Source of the DNA: Fen-1364 sp049515135
GTDB lineage: Bacteria > Spirochaetota > Spirochaetia > SZUA-6 > Fen-1364
Assembly (NCBI GenBank): GCA_049515135.1
Contig: JBEKUJ010000014.1
Location: 115,958-179,957, forward strand
Reading direction: 5' to 3'
Length of the DNA stretch: 64,000 nt
In this document: in pieces, positions 8,405 through 17,187 of the stretch
Numbering within the stretch: the first letter of the stretch is position 1
Layout: the number at the start of each line of letters is the position of its first letter
The notes under the pieces: model-generated
Database searches by the model: none
What the model saw: only the letters and a program-made list of their open reading frames with translations
Told to the model about the DNA's origin: nothing
Position numbers and translations under genes: made by a program

Positions 8405-9910
8405 ATGCGGGATCCGGACCGGCGGCCTCTCATAATTTCAGTGGATCAAAGCACGTCGGCAACCAAGGCTTTTGTCCTGGACTCCGCTGCCTCCGTGGCG
8501 GCTCACAGCAGCGTCGAGCACAGGCAGTTTTACCCCCAGGCCGGCTGGGTGGAGCACGACCCAGAGGAGCTGTATGCGAACACCGTCGCCGCAGTGAGGG
8601 AGGTTGCACAGACCCTGGGGGCCGACACGGAGAGAGTGCGCGGCCTTGCCATCACCAATCAGCGCGAGACCGCTGTGGTCTGGGATCGCTCAACGGGAAA
8701 GCCGCTGCACAACGCCGTGGTGTGGCAGTGCCAGAGGGGGACCGACCTGTGCAACCGTCTGAAGCGGGACGGCCATGAAGAGGAGGTCAAGGCAAGGAGC
8801 GGTCTGCCACTGGACCCCTATTTCTCAGCCAGCAAGATCCGCTGGATCCTTGACAACGTCCCCGGCGCCATGCACAACGCGCAGGAAGGCATGCTGGCTT
8901 TCGGGACCGTGGATTCCTGGCTGATGTGGAAGCTGACCGGGGGCCGTGTTCACTCCACCGATCCCACCAACGCTTCCCGCACCATGCTCATGAACCTGGA
9001 AACGCTGGACTGGGACGATGCTCTCCTGAGGATCTTCGGTATCCCCCGGTCCATGGCTCCCCGCATCGCGCTCCCCAACGCCGTCTTCGGGACCACGACC
9101 GTTGAGGGCATTTTCGGCGATATTCCCATATCAGGCGTCATGGGTGACTCGCACGCGTCTCTCTTCGGTCAATGCTGTTACGAGAAAGGGCAGGCCAAGG
9201 CAACGTATGGGACCGGCACGTCGATCATGATGAACATCGGGGCAAAGCCGCTGCGGGCGGGAAGATCGGTGGCAACCTCCGTGGGCTGGGCAGTCGACGG
9301 ACGCGTGGACTACGTCCTGGAAGGCAACATCCATTCCACCGGAGACACAATCGCATGGCTGCGCGACGGACTGGGCCTCATTGCCAGCGCGGAGGAGTCC
9401 GAGGGGCTTGCCACATCCGTCCCCGACACAAACGGCGTCTACCTCGTTCCCGCTTTTTCCGGCCTCGGGGCTCCATTCTGGGACAATCAAGCCCGGGCGG
9501 CGATTACAGGCATGGCCCGGAACACCACACGCGCCCATGTCGTGCGCGCCGGGCTTGAAGCCATTGCGTACCAGGTCAACGATCTCGTTGCCGCCATGCA
9601 GACGGAAGCAGGGGTGGCGCTGCGGGAGCTGCGGGTGGACGGAGGCGCCTCCAAGAACCGGTTCCTGATGCAGTTCCAGGCTGACATCCTGGACGTTCCT
9701 GTGAAACGTTCCGCGCACGCCGACTCCTCCGCCCTGGGCGCAGCCATGATGGCGGGCCTGACCCTTGGCGTGTGGAAAAACCTTGACGAGCTGGCCGCGC
9801 TGAGAGCCGGCACCACCGAGTTTCGAAGCGCCATGGATCCTGCCGTCCGGTCCCGGAGGATCTCCGGATGGAAGGACGCTGTCCGGCGCACCCTCAGCGG
9901 CGCGCCTTGA
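8405..9910 (+). CDS. FGGY-family carbohydrate kinase, glycerol-kinase-like
   Basis: 501 residues; ATG 8405 with GGGAGG just upstream. It is closest in pattern to GlpK (ITNQRETAVVWDRSTGKP, TNASRTMLMNLETLDWD, PAFSGLGAPFWD, DGGASKNRFLMQFQ), with SVDQSTSATKA replacing the usual DQGTTSSRA phosphate-binding strand. Lying 15 nt after a ketol-isomerase and divergent from a sugar transporter, it more likely phosphorylates a ketose than glycerol. The last 17 nt overlap the convergent transketolase-like gene. Confidence 0.88.
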   Translation: MRDPDRRPLIISVDQSTSATKAFVLDSAASVAAHSSVEHRQFYPQAGWVEHDPEELYANTVAAVREVAQTLGADTERVRGLAITNQRETAVVWDRSTGKPLHNAVVWQCQRGTDLCNRLKRDGHEEEVKARSGLPLDPYFSASKIRWILDNVPGAMHNAQEGMLAFGTVDSWLMWKLTGGRVHSTDPTNASRTMLMNLETLDWDDALLRIFGIPRSMAPRIALPNAVFGTTTVEGIFGDIPISGVMGDSHASLFGQCCYEKGQAKATYGTGTSIMMNIGAKPLRAGRSVATSVGWAVDGRVDYVLEGNIHSTGDTIAWLRDGLGLIASAEESEGLATSVPDTNGVYLVPAFSGLGAPFWDNQARAAITGMARNTTRAHVVRAGLEAIAYQVNDLVAAMQTEAGVALRELRVDGGASKNRFLMQFQADILDVPVKRSAHADSSALGAAMMAGLTLGVWKNLDELAALRAGTTEFRSAMDPAVRSRRISGWKDAVRRTLSGAP

Positions 9911-12257
9911 TGAACTTCCGGATGGCCCTGAGCTGGCTTTTGCCGTCCAGCCCCGCCTCCCGCATGACCATGTCCGCTTGCCCGCTCCCCAGGTAATGAC
10001 CTTTCTGGAAAGGATGCATCGTGGCCGCCCGGCCCCGTTCGCCGGCTATCCACCTGTACATGGTGGGCAGCGTGAACCCCGTGATTCCCATGGCGGCCAG
10101 GGCGGTCTTCTGCGGATAGATCCTTTCTCTCTGCGCAGGCGACAGCAGATCGAAAAGCTCTGCGCTTGCCACGTAATAGACTTCGAGGTCCAGCCCTTCC
10201 TTCCGTGCCAGGGGAAGGGCTTCCTGCACAAAAGCATACGCAACTTCGCTTCCCTGCAGGACAACTGTGGCATCGGGCTTTTTTCGGGCGGATATCAGCT
10301 TGTAAAGGCCGGTTGCCGCGCTGCCTGCAGGCGCCAGCCCCAGCGCTTCACGGTCAATCACCGTCTCATTCGGCCTGGTCACGAACGGCGCAATGACTGC
10401 GGGGCGCTTGCCCAGGGCCGCGGCCAGAAGGTACCAGATCTCCTGCGGGTCCCATGGCGTGAGTGTGATCATGGTTCCGCGCGGAAAGTTGCCCTGCAGG
10501 AGCTGCAGCGGTTGCGGGTCGGCGTGGGTGGGCCCGTCCTCTCCGGTTTTCAGCCCCGCATGAGCGCAGACAATGATGACGGGCCGGTATGGCTCCCCGG
10601 TGACCGCATGTCTGGCCTGGCTGCCGATTGCGTGCAGGCGCGCAGCCACGTGCCCCAGCGGGGCCAGGAAAGCACCGTACGAAGAGCCCACTCCGATGCT
10701 GTGCCCGAAGCCGGAGATCCCGCTGAGCGCGGCAACCATTGCATCCTCGCAGATCCCGCCCAGGGAGAGGAGCCGCGCAGCCGGGTTTGCGAACCCATTG
10801 AAAAACCCTTCAGGGAACCCCGCGCCCACGAGGTTGCTGCTGGTGGAGCCCATCAAGTCGGCGGATGCAGCCAGGAGCGCGCCACCGCTTGCCTTGTTGT
10901 AATAACCGAGCGCCCTGCCAAGCTCGGCGCGAAGCGTTGTCACGCTTCCGGGTTTCAGCCTGAGCGCTTCGGGCACGGTCCTGCCTTGGGTCGAAGCAAC
11001 CGTCTGGATGACTTTGACGTCAGGGGCATTGTTCCTGGGGGTCCGCTTCTTTGCCTCCAGACGATCCCGTGCCGCACGGAGCCGGCCGGAAAGCTTCTGC
11101 ACCAGGGGGCCGGTCTTTTCTATCTCCGATCGAATCAGAGACAAGGCTTCCCAGAAGCAGTGGTCCATGACTCCAGGGTTCTTTCCGCCTGCGCACCTCT
11201 GGTTTTCCGCCGTGCACCGGGGCAGCCTCACGGGGTTCCCTTCCATTAGCGGCTGGAGCGCGTCGAAGTAACCGTCGGCGCAAAGCTTGTGCCCGGCTCC
11301 GTGGGAGGCCTTGCCTTCTATCCCGTAGCGCCAGCCCTTCACCGTGCGGTAGACGATTGCCGTCGGCTGGCCGTTGTCCATGGCTTTTGCCCGGCGCTGC
11401 GCGGCAACGATCTGCTGGAAGTCCATTCCGTCAGGGACATGGATGACGTTCCAGTCGTGGAGCCAGGCCAGCTCCATGGGGTTCCATTGGACGTACTCAC
11501 CCGGCTTCTCCCCGTCCCGGCAGACCCTGTTGGAATCTATTGATGCCTGGTTCCAGTCCACGTGCAGGAACAGGTTGGAAAGCGAGGAAGTGCCTGCAGC
11601 GGCCATTGCCTCCGACACTCTTCCCGGTGTCATGCCGCCTTCTCCCTCCACAACGTGCACGCGGGGGGCGTTGCGGCCGTAGCGGTCAAGCGCCCCGAAG
11701 GCAAGCCCGACAGAGGCCGCGAGCCCTACGCCGGATGCGCCCGTTGCGATCCGCACGTAGGGGGTTGCCGGGGTGGGATGGCCGTCAAGCGCTTTTGCTC
11801 GAAGCTTCTTCAGGAGCGGCGTCATTCCCTGAGGGTTCTTGCGGAAGCCAAGGAGGTCTTCGAGTCGAAGCTGTCGGTTCTCTTTCGAGGGAAGGAGCTC
11901 CGGCGCGCCCAGGCGCGTCACCTCGTTGCGCAGCGCCCACAGGGAGTAGAGTCCCAGTGCCTTGTGCCCGGCCGCATAGGACATGATGTCCGCATCCTCC
12001 CTGTCAGGGTCCGACGCGTCGTAATCCATGGCGTCGAACACGAGGGATGCAGCGAACCGGCCGGAGGATATGGAGCCGCCGGGGTGACCCGACATGGGAA
12101 CGTAGTTGTAAAGCATTGCGCACAGCGACCGGTAGATCAGATCCAGCCTCTCGAAAACCGCAAGGTCCTCCGAGGAGAGCGGGGATCTGTCGAGGTCCGT
12201 CATGTCCTCCAGAATGTCGATGAAGATCCCCCGGCGGGGCGCGAAAGCGATTCCCAT
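9894..12257 (-). CDS. Transketolase-like thiamine diphosphate enzyme (large, atypical)
   Basis: 787 residues, versus about 660 for standard transketolase. ATG 12257 is chosen for the AAGGAGG 5-6 nt upstream; an ATG 30 nt earlier lacks a ribosome site. The N-terminal domain has SGHPGGSIS and a variant diphosphate motif GEGGMTPGRVSEAM ... VDWNQASID. The pyrimidine domain has GGICEDAMVAALSGISG with the catalytic Glu and GLKTGEDGPTHADPQPLQLL. A C-terminal domain follows. It starts 32 nt after the aminotransferase stop and so shares the glycine riboswitch. One possibility is use of hydroxypyruvate, a known irreversible ketol donor, produced by the partner aminotransferase. Confidence 0.85.
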   Translation of the reverse strand: MGIAFAPRRGIFIDILEDMTDLDRSPLSSEDLAVFERLDLIYRSLCAMLYNYVPMSGHPGGSISSGRFAASLVFDAMDYDASDPDREDADIMSYAAGHKALGLYSLWALRNEVTRLGAPELLPSKENRQLRLEDLLGFRKNPQGMTPLLKKLRAKALDGHPTPATPYVRIATGASGVGLAASVGLAFGALDRYGRNAPRVHVVEGEGGMTPGRVSEAMAAAGTSSLSNLFLHVDWNQASIDSNRVCRDGEKPGEYVQWNPMELAWLHDWNVIHVPDGMDFQQIVAAQRRAKAMDNGQPTAIVYRTVKGWRYGIEGKASHGAGHKLCADGYFDALQPLMEGNPVRLPRCTAENQRCAGGKNPGVMDHCFWEALSLIRSEIEKTGPLVQKLSGRLRAARDRLEAKKRTPRNNAPDVKVIQTVASTQGRTVPEALRLKPGSVTTLRAELGRALGYYNKASGGALLAASADLMGSTSSNLVGAGFPEGFFNGFANPAARLLSLGGICEDAMVAALSGISGFGHSIGVGSSYGAFLAPLGHVAARLHAIGSQARHAVTGEPYRPVIIVCAHAGLKTGEDGPTHADPQPLQLLQGNFPRGTMITLTPWDPQEIWYLLAAALGKRPAVIAPFVTRPNETVIDREALGLAPAGSAATGLYKLISARKKPDATVVLQGSEVAYAFVQEALPLARKEGLDLEVYYVASAELFDLLSPAQRERIYPQKTALAAMGITGFTLPTMYRWIAGERGRAATMHPFQKGHYLGSGQADMVMREAGLDGKSQLRAIRKFIKARR

Positions 12258-12289
12258 GGCATCCTCCTTGTGACCCGCGCCTTCCATGA

Positions 12290-13588
12290 CTAGGCCAGGT
12301 TCTGGCCTTTTTCCACGAACCGCGCGAATCCCTTCACGTCCACGGCCGCCTCAGCGATGCGCGCCACTGCCTGCTTCAGCGATTCCAGGTCGGTGGCGAT
12401 GGAGATGCGAAGGTAGTGCATGTTCTCAGTCCCGATCCTCCCGAAGGATTTCCTGTCCATGGTGGCTACCTGGTACTCGAAGAGCAGGAACATCTGCAGC
12501 AGGGTGGACGGGGTGGTCAGCTTGCGCACATCTGCCGGCAGGGCCTTGTAGGCGTCGAAGATGCCGAGATGCTGGCACACGCCGCTTACGTTGGGAAACA
12601 CGTAGAACGCGCCCCCCGGCTTCTGGCAGCGGATGCCGGGAATGGATGAGAGCCCGGGAACAATCAGGTCCCGGCGCTCCTGGAACGCGGCCACCATGTC
12701 ATGAATGGCCTCGCGGGAAAGCGGTGATTCAAGGCCCAACCGTGCCCCCTCCTGGTTGTAGGCGGACACGCAGGAGAAATAGTTGATGTTGAGGTTCTTG
12801 AAAACCTCTGCCTCTTCGATTGTCGGGAAAAGAGCCCACCCGATGCGGCCGCCCGTCCAGGAAAAGCTCTTCGATGCGCCGCCGACCAAGACGGTGATCT
12901 TTTCCATGCCCGGGAAGGATATGATGCTCTGGTGGCGGAGCCCGTCGAAGAGGATGTGCTCGTAGACCTCGTCCGAGTAGACGCGGACAGAAGGCCGGCA
13001 TTTCCTCTGGATGACTTCCGCGATGTCTTCAAGCTGCTCCCGCGATGCCACACCGCCTGTTGGATTGGAAGGGAAATTGAGGAAGATCATCCTGGTCCGC
13101 GGGGTGATTTTGGCGGCAATGTCGGCGCCGGAGAGGGTGAAGCCGGACTCCTCCTTCAGGTGGACGGGCACCGGCCTGGCGCCCACGTACCGCGTGAAGG
13201 ATTCGTAGATGGGGTATCCGGGGCTGGGATAGATCACCTCATCGCCGGGATCGCAGTATGCTTCCTGACTGAGGCCGATAGGCGGCTTGCCGCCCGGGAA
13301 GACAACGACCCTCCGCGGGTCAGTCTCGATGCCCCGGGTCTCGCGGAAGTGCCTTGCCACCGCCTCCCGGAGGGAAAGGATGCCCTGGGGATCGCAGTAA
13401 TGAGTGTTGTCCAGGTCGATCTGTCTCTTGACCTCATCCTTGATGAAACCAGGCACCGGGAAATCAGGCTCCCCCAGGTTGCACTTGATGACCTTCTTTC
13501 CCTGGTCTTCGATCGCTTTGATCTTGGGCCCGATCTTGAATGCGTTCTCCGTGTCCAGCAGCCCGATCCTTTTCGACAGTACCGCCAC
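12290..13588 (-). CDS. Class I/II PLP-dependent aminotransferase
   Basis: 432 residues from a GTG start with AAGGAG 6 nt upstream. Fold type I motifs: NLGEPDFPVPGFI, YPSPGYPIYESFTRYVGA, FLNFPSNPTGG, VYSDEVYEHILFDG and the PLP-binding Lys in GGASKSFSWTGGRIGWAL. It resembles AspC-like enzymes with an extended C-terminus. It is the first gene after a tandem glycine riboswitch, so its expression should follow glycine. A glycine-, serine- or alanine-linked transamination is likely, but the amino donor is unproven. Confidence 0.9.
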   Translation of the reverse strand: MAVLSKRIGLLDTENAFKIGPKIKAIEDQGKKVIKCNLGEPDFPVPGFIKDEVKRQIDLDNTHYCDPQGILSLREAVARHFRETRGIETDPRRVVVFPGGKPPIGLSQEAYCDPGDEVIYPSPGYPIYESFTRYVGARPVPVHLKEESGFTLSGADIAAKITPRTRMIFLNFPSNPTGGVASREQLEDIAEVIQRKCRPSVRVYSDEVYEHILFDGLRHQSIISFPGMEKITVLVGGASKSFSWTGGRIGWALFPTIEEAEVFKNLNINYFSCVSAYNQEGARLGLESPLSREAIHDMVAAFQERRDLIVPGLSSIPGIRCQKPGGAFYVFPNVSGVCQHLGIFDAYKALPADVRKLTTPSTLLQMFLLFEYQVATMDRKSFGRIGTENMHYLRISIATDLESLKQAVARIAEAAVDVKGFARFVEKGQNLA

Positions 13589-13614
13589 TGGGTTCTCCTT
13601 TCCCGACGCGCCAT

Positions 13615-13672
13615 AAAAAAGAGGAAGGCGCGCCTCCGCACAGCTACCCTGTGCCAGGGCTCAGCCTTCCTC
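13615..13672 (-). terminator. Riboswitch-controlled intrinsic terminator
   Basis: On the minus strand GAGGAAGGC (13664-13672) can pair with GCCTTCCTC (13621-13629), followed by six U. The 5' arm shares bases with the 3' strand of aptamer 2 P1, so ligand-bound P1 should hinder the terminator. This predicts that glycine turns the operon on. Confidence 0.8.
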
Positions 13673-13858
13673 CTGTCTTTTGACCTGAGAGATTTTCTCC
13701 CCTTCGGTGTCCGCGGCGCGGCCCACGGAGCTCTCCAGGATTCGTCGTGTTGCAGTCCCTTGTACCTGAGAGATTCGTCCCGCTGATCCGGAACTTGCCC
13801 CTTCGGCGCCCCCCTAGCTCACCCGGAGGGTGTGCGGAGGGGGGGACTCTCCTGCAAC
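13671..13858 (-). promoter_or_regulatory. Tandem glycine riboswitch (two aptamers)
   Basis: Aptamer 1 spans 13749-13858, closed by GTTGCAG/CTGCAAC; aptamer 2 spans 13671-13740, closed by TCCTG/CAGGA. Each contains the glycine-aptamer signatures GGAGAG, CCGAAGGGG and CTCTCAGGT on the minus strand. Spacing and order fit cooperative gcvT-type riboswitches. It controls an aminotransferase and a transketolase-like gene instead of the usual glycine cleavage system. Confidence 0.93.
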
Positions 13859-13864
13859 GTTTCC

Positions 13865-13893
13865 AGAGTACGACGAATCGCACCTTCGCGCAA
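13865..13893 (-). promoter_or_regulatory. Promoter of glycine riboswitch operon
   Basis: Minus-strand TTGCGC (13888-13893), 17-nt spacer, TACTCT (13865-13870), just upstream of aptamer 1. Confidence 0.55.
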
Positions 13894-13913
13894 CAAGAAA
13901 GTTGGCGGCACCC

Positions 13914-14261
13914 TCAGTTGTCGGCCGTCAGCGTGACAGTCATTGCAGAGAACGACGCGCCGGAAAACCCGATGGTATAGCTGTGACCGGCTACGATTGA
14001 AAGCAGGACCCCGTTGGACCATGAGCCAGTCTGGCTCTCGGCGGTCAGGACGGCCTGACCGGGAGGAACGGGGGAGTAGCCCGTGGCAGGTCCGGGGGCA
14101 AGCGGGCTGCCGAGGGTCAACGAGCCGAACTGGATGCTCACAAGCGTGAATGATGCAGAGTTCAGGAACCTCACCTGGGTGCTCCCCCCCAGGAGCTGGC
14201 AGGAGGAAAGCACGATGGGGAGAAGCAGCAGGACTGTCCTCAGTGCCATGCGCGCCCGCAT
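13914..14261 (-). CDS. Small hypothetical lipoprotein
   Basis: 115 residues with a lipoprotein signal (LLLLPIVLSSC, lipidated Cys21) followed by a short beta-rich domain (TQVRFLNSASFTLVSIQFG, SYTIGFSGASFSAMTVTL) faintly reminiscent of DUF4397-like modules. Function unknown. It ends just upstream of the riboswitch promoter and is divergent from the GGDEF gene. Confidence 0.7.
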   Translation of the reverse strand: MRARMALRTVLLLLPIVLSSCQLLGGSTQVRFLNSASFTLVSIQFGSLTLGSPLAPGPATGYSPVPPGQAVLTAESQTGSWSNGVLLSIVAGHSYTIGFSGASFSAMTVTLTADN

Positions 14262-14333
14262 TCTTCAATTATACAGCAGATATTCAGCAGAGTTGGATGG
14301 TTTTGCTTTTCTGCCGACAATTATACCAATAGA

Positions 14334-15182
14334 ATGAAGCCGCCAAAGGATCTCACCCAATGGCACACATCCACGTCACTCAGCGTGGGCTTCTCCCTCA
14401 TTCTCGCAATCGGCGCCGCCGACTATGCCACCGGCTACAACTTATCCCTGTCCTTTCTGTACCTTGTCCCGGTCTCCCTGCTGGCATGGACGTGCGGGAA
14501 ATGGCTGGGCCTGGCAGGAGCCCTGCTCAGCGCCGGCGTCTGGGTCTCCGCCGACCTGCTGGCCGGGCAGCGTTTCCCGACCCCCTTTTTCACTGTCTGG
14601 CACGGCTTGACCCGTGCGGGCCTCCTGAGCACCTCCGCTTTCCTTTTCGCCGCTCTTCGAATGGCGATAGAACACGAGAAGTCCCTTGCCCGAATCGACC
14701 ATCTTACCGGCGCGGCCAATACCAGGTCGTTCCTGGAAATAATGAGGAGTGAAATCGACAGATCGCGCAGGTACAAGCGGCCTTTCACGCTGGCTTACAT
14801 CGACCTGGACAACTTCAAGGCGGTCAACGATTCCTTTGGCCATGCCACGGGAGATCTTCTCCTGCAGACCGTCGTTTCCGTGATTCGGAGCCATGCCCGC
14901 AGCACCGACGTCGTTGCCCGGCTGGGCGGGGATGAGTTCGGCCTCCTCCTTCCGGAGGCGGACCAGAATGCTGCGCAGGCGGCGATCACCAAAATGAGGA
15001 ACAGCCTTCTTGTCGAGATGGGCAGGCGGGGCTGGCCTGTCACCGTGTCCATCGGCGTGCTGACGTGCATCGACACCCAGCTGGGAGTGGATGAGCTTCT
15101 CAAGCAGGTGGACGACCTGATGTATGGAGCAAAAGTCAAGGGGAAAAACTCGGTGAGCTTTTTCCCGGAAAACGCGTTATAG
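14334..15182 (+). CDS. Membrane-bound diguanylate cyclase (GGDEF)
   Basis: 282 residues. Four or five hydrophobic segments (about residues 15-110) form a membrane sensor, then a complete GGDEF domain: DHLTGAANTRSF, DLDNFKAVNDSFGHATGD, LGGDEFGLLLPE near residues 196-207. An intact RxxD inhibitory site (RSTD) lies five residues before GGDEF. There is no clear ribosome site; TATACC at 14322-14327 ends 6 nt before ATG, so it may be leaderless, though no good -35 box is seen. The next gene starts 30 nt downstream on the same strand, placing this cyclase first in a possible operon with the class III cyclase and TIR genes. Expected product is cyclic di-GMP; other dinucleotides cannot be excluded. 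Confidence 0.92.
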   Translation: MKPPKDLTQWHTSTSLSVGFSLILAIGAADYATGYNLSLSFLYLVPVSLLAWTCGKWLGLAGALLSAGVWVSADLLAGQRFPTPFFTVWHGLTRAGLLSTSAFLFAALRMAIEHEKSLARIDHLTGAANTRSFLEIMRSEIDRSRRYKRPFTLAYIDLDNFKAVNDSFGHATGDLLLQTVVSVIRSHARSTDVVARLGGDEFGLLLPEADQNAAQAAITKMRNSLLVEMGRRGWPVTVSIGVLTCIDTQLGVDELLKQVDDLMYGAKVKGKNSVSFFPENAL

Positions 15183-15212
15183 TGTCGTGACAGTCCGACG
15201 CCAGGCCCCGGC

Positions 15213-17183
15213 ATGAAAGAACAGAACAGGGATCGCTTCGACAGCTTCCTGAAGCGCAACAGGAGCCGACTCGGCCAGGTCATCCATGACCTGTGGGATT
15301 CGCGGGATAAGGCGCTCTGGGCAAAAGACCCGTACTTCTTTCTTCGACTGGGAGAAAGGGCGACCACCGCCGGGCAGCAGATGTTCGCGCACGATGTCCT
15401 GAGAGAAGGGCTGCTGGTCTTCCCAGGACACCTTCTGATAACGCAGCGCTACTGCCTGTCCCTGATCAAGTGCGGCTTTCTTCTCACAGCCAAGGACCTG
15501 CTCACCAGGCTGATGAAGGACGGCCATTTCGACGAGGAGACCCTCGGAATCCTGGGGAGCGTCTACAAAGAGATGTGGGCCATCGAGGGCAACGGAGAGC
15601 CCGGGCATCCGTACCTGGCGAAGTCCCGCGAGCTGTACATGGGGGCTTTCCGCAGGAGCCGAGGGTACTATTCGGGAATCAACGCCGCCAGCCTGAGCCT
15701 GATCATAGGAGACAAGGAGCTCTCGGCGAAAACCGCCCGCCAGGTGCTGCGTATCTGCGCAGATCGCCTGAAGGATCCCTCACAGCGCGATTACTGGACC
15801 ATGGCAACCGTGGCTGAGGCCTTCATTCTCCTGGGGCGGCAGGAACGAGCGGCCAAGTTCTGCCGGCTGGCTCGCGCACGGAGCGTCCGCAACTATTCCA
15901 ACCTTGCAAGCACGCGGCGGCAGCTGTCGCTCCTTGCGCGCTACACGAAGGTGGACACGGTAGTGCTGGAGACCCTTCGCATCCCGCCCGTCATCGCGTT
16001 TACCGGTCATATGATCGACGCTCCAGACCTGCCCCATCCTCATTTCCCGCAATCTGCCGCCCGGCCCGTCAAACAGCGCATTGCATCGCTGCTGAAAAAG
16101 CTGGACGCCCGAATCGGCTACGCTTCCGCGGCCTGCGGCGCGGACGTCCTTTTTCATGAGTGCCTCCTGGCTCGCGGGGGAGAAAGCAATGTGATCCTTC
16201 CTTTTGACAAGGAGGATTTCTTCCGGACCAGTGTAAGCTTCGCGGGCCCGGAGTGGAAGCGGCGCGCGCGCGCTGTCCTTGAAAAAAGCTCGATGGTGGA
16301 GCAGGCCACCCGCGGGGGATATCAGAACGGAAACGAGGTTCTGTTCTCCTACGCCAATCAGCTCATCATGGGCAAGGCCATTCTCCGCAGCCAGTTCCTC
16401 GAGACCGAGCCTCTCCTGGTGGCCGTATGGGACGGGGAGCGCAACGGCAGGCCCGGCGGGACGTCGGAATGCGTCAGGCTGTGGGAGCAAACCGGCTTTC
16501 CCTCCATCGTCATTAACCCGGCCACGGCCCGGGTGGAATCCCGAAAAGGGAGCGCGGGCGAAGGGAAGGGGGCCGCTCGTCGCCCGGCGGCCCGGTCAGC
16601 CGCGCGATCCGCAACCCGCAAGCAGGACCCCAGAAAAAGCCGGCAGACGGTTGCAATCCTCTTTGCCGACATGGTGGGCTACAGCAAGCTGCCTGAGGAG
16701 CAGGTCCCGGCCTACGTCAGGGGATTCCTCAGCGGCGTTTCGCGGACCCTCCAGGCGTCCGCCGCCGAGCCCCTGTACAGGAACACCTGGGGGGACGCGA
16801 TCTGCCTGGCATTCGACGATGCCCTGCAGGCCGCCGAATGTGCCATTGCGCTCCGGGACATGGTCCGCACAACCGACTGGTCCCAGCTCAACCTGCCGGG
16901 CTCCTTGAACGTCCGTATCGGGCTCCACGCGGGACCTGTGTACTGTGTGCGGGAGCCGCTTCTGGGCCGGCTGAACGTGTTCGGCTTTCACGTGAACCAG
17001 GCCGCGCGGATTGAGCCCATCACGAGCCCGGGGAACGTCTATGCCAGTGAATCCTTTGCGGCGCTCCTTCTCACGGATCCAAGGAACCGGCTTGATTGTC
17101 GATATGTCGGGGTCATCGTGCTGCCGAAGAGCTTCGGGAGCTACCCCATCTACCACATAAAACGCAGGACGGAGGTAGGGTAG
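15213..17183 (+). CDS. TPR-SLOG-class III nucleotide cyclase fusion
   Basis: 656 residues in three parts. Residues 1-245 are helical repeats resembling the TRAFs-binding/TPR-S domain (LTRLMKDGHFDEETLGILGS, KSRELYMGAFRRSRGYYSGI). Residues 250-430 look like a SLOG-type Rossmann domain (VIAFTGHMIDAP, IGYASAACGADVLFHE). After an Arg/Ala/Lys linker, residues 478-640 form a class III cyclase domain with metal Asp486 (LFADMVGYS) and Asp528 (NTWGDAICLAF), IGLHAGPVY and HVNQAARIE. By eye, the adenine-recognising Lys/Asp pair reads Asn524/Asn588, so the product may not be cAMP. The TIR gene starts 4 nt after the stop. No membrane segment, so cytoplasmic. Known networks place TPR-S and SLOG modules in nucleotide-based conflict systems. 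Confidence 0.88.
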   Translation: MKEQNRDRFDSFLKRNRSRLGQVIHDLWDSRDKALWAKDPYFFLRLGERATTAGQQMFAHDVLREGLLVFPGHLLITQRYCLSLIKCGFLLTAKDLLTRLMKDGHFDEETLGILGSVYKEMWAIEGNGEPGHPYLAKSRELYMGAFRRSRGYYSGINAASLSLIIGDKELSAKTARQVLRICADRLKDPSQRDYWTMATVAEAFILLGRQERAAKFCRLARARSVRNYSNLASTRRQLSLLARYTKVDTVVLETLRIPPVIAFTGHMIDAPDLPHPHFPQSAARPVKQRIASLLKKLDARIGYASAACGADVLFHECLLARGGESNVILPFDKEDFFRTSVSFAGPEWKRRARAVLEKSSMVEQATRGGYQNGNEVLFSYANQLIMGKAILRSQFLETEPLLVAVWDGERNGRPGGTSECVRLWEQTGFPSIVINPATARVESRKGSAGEGKGAARRPAARSAARSATRKQDPRKSRQTVAILFADMVGYSKLPEEQVPAYVRGFLSGVSRTLQASAAEPLYRNTWGDAICLAFDDALQAAECAIALRDMVRTTDWSQLNLPGSLNVRIGLHAGPVYCVREPLLGRLNVFGFHVNQAARIEPITSPGNVYASESFAALLLTDPRNRLDCRYVGVIVLPKSFGSYPIYHIKRRTEVG

Positions 17184-17187
17184 GGAT

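Noticed and set aside
14281..14333. TTGACA-type -35 box for the GGDEF gene
   Set aside because: Only weak hexamers at wrong spacing; I kept the -10-like box as a note, not as a promoter feature.
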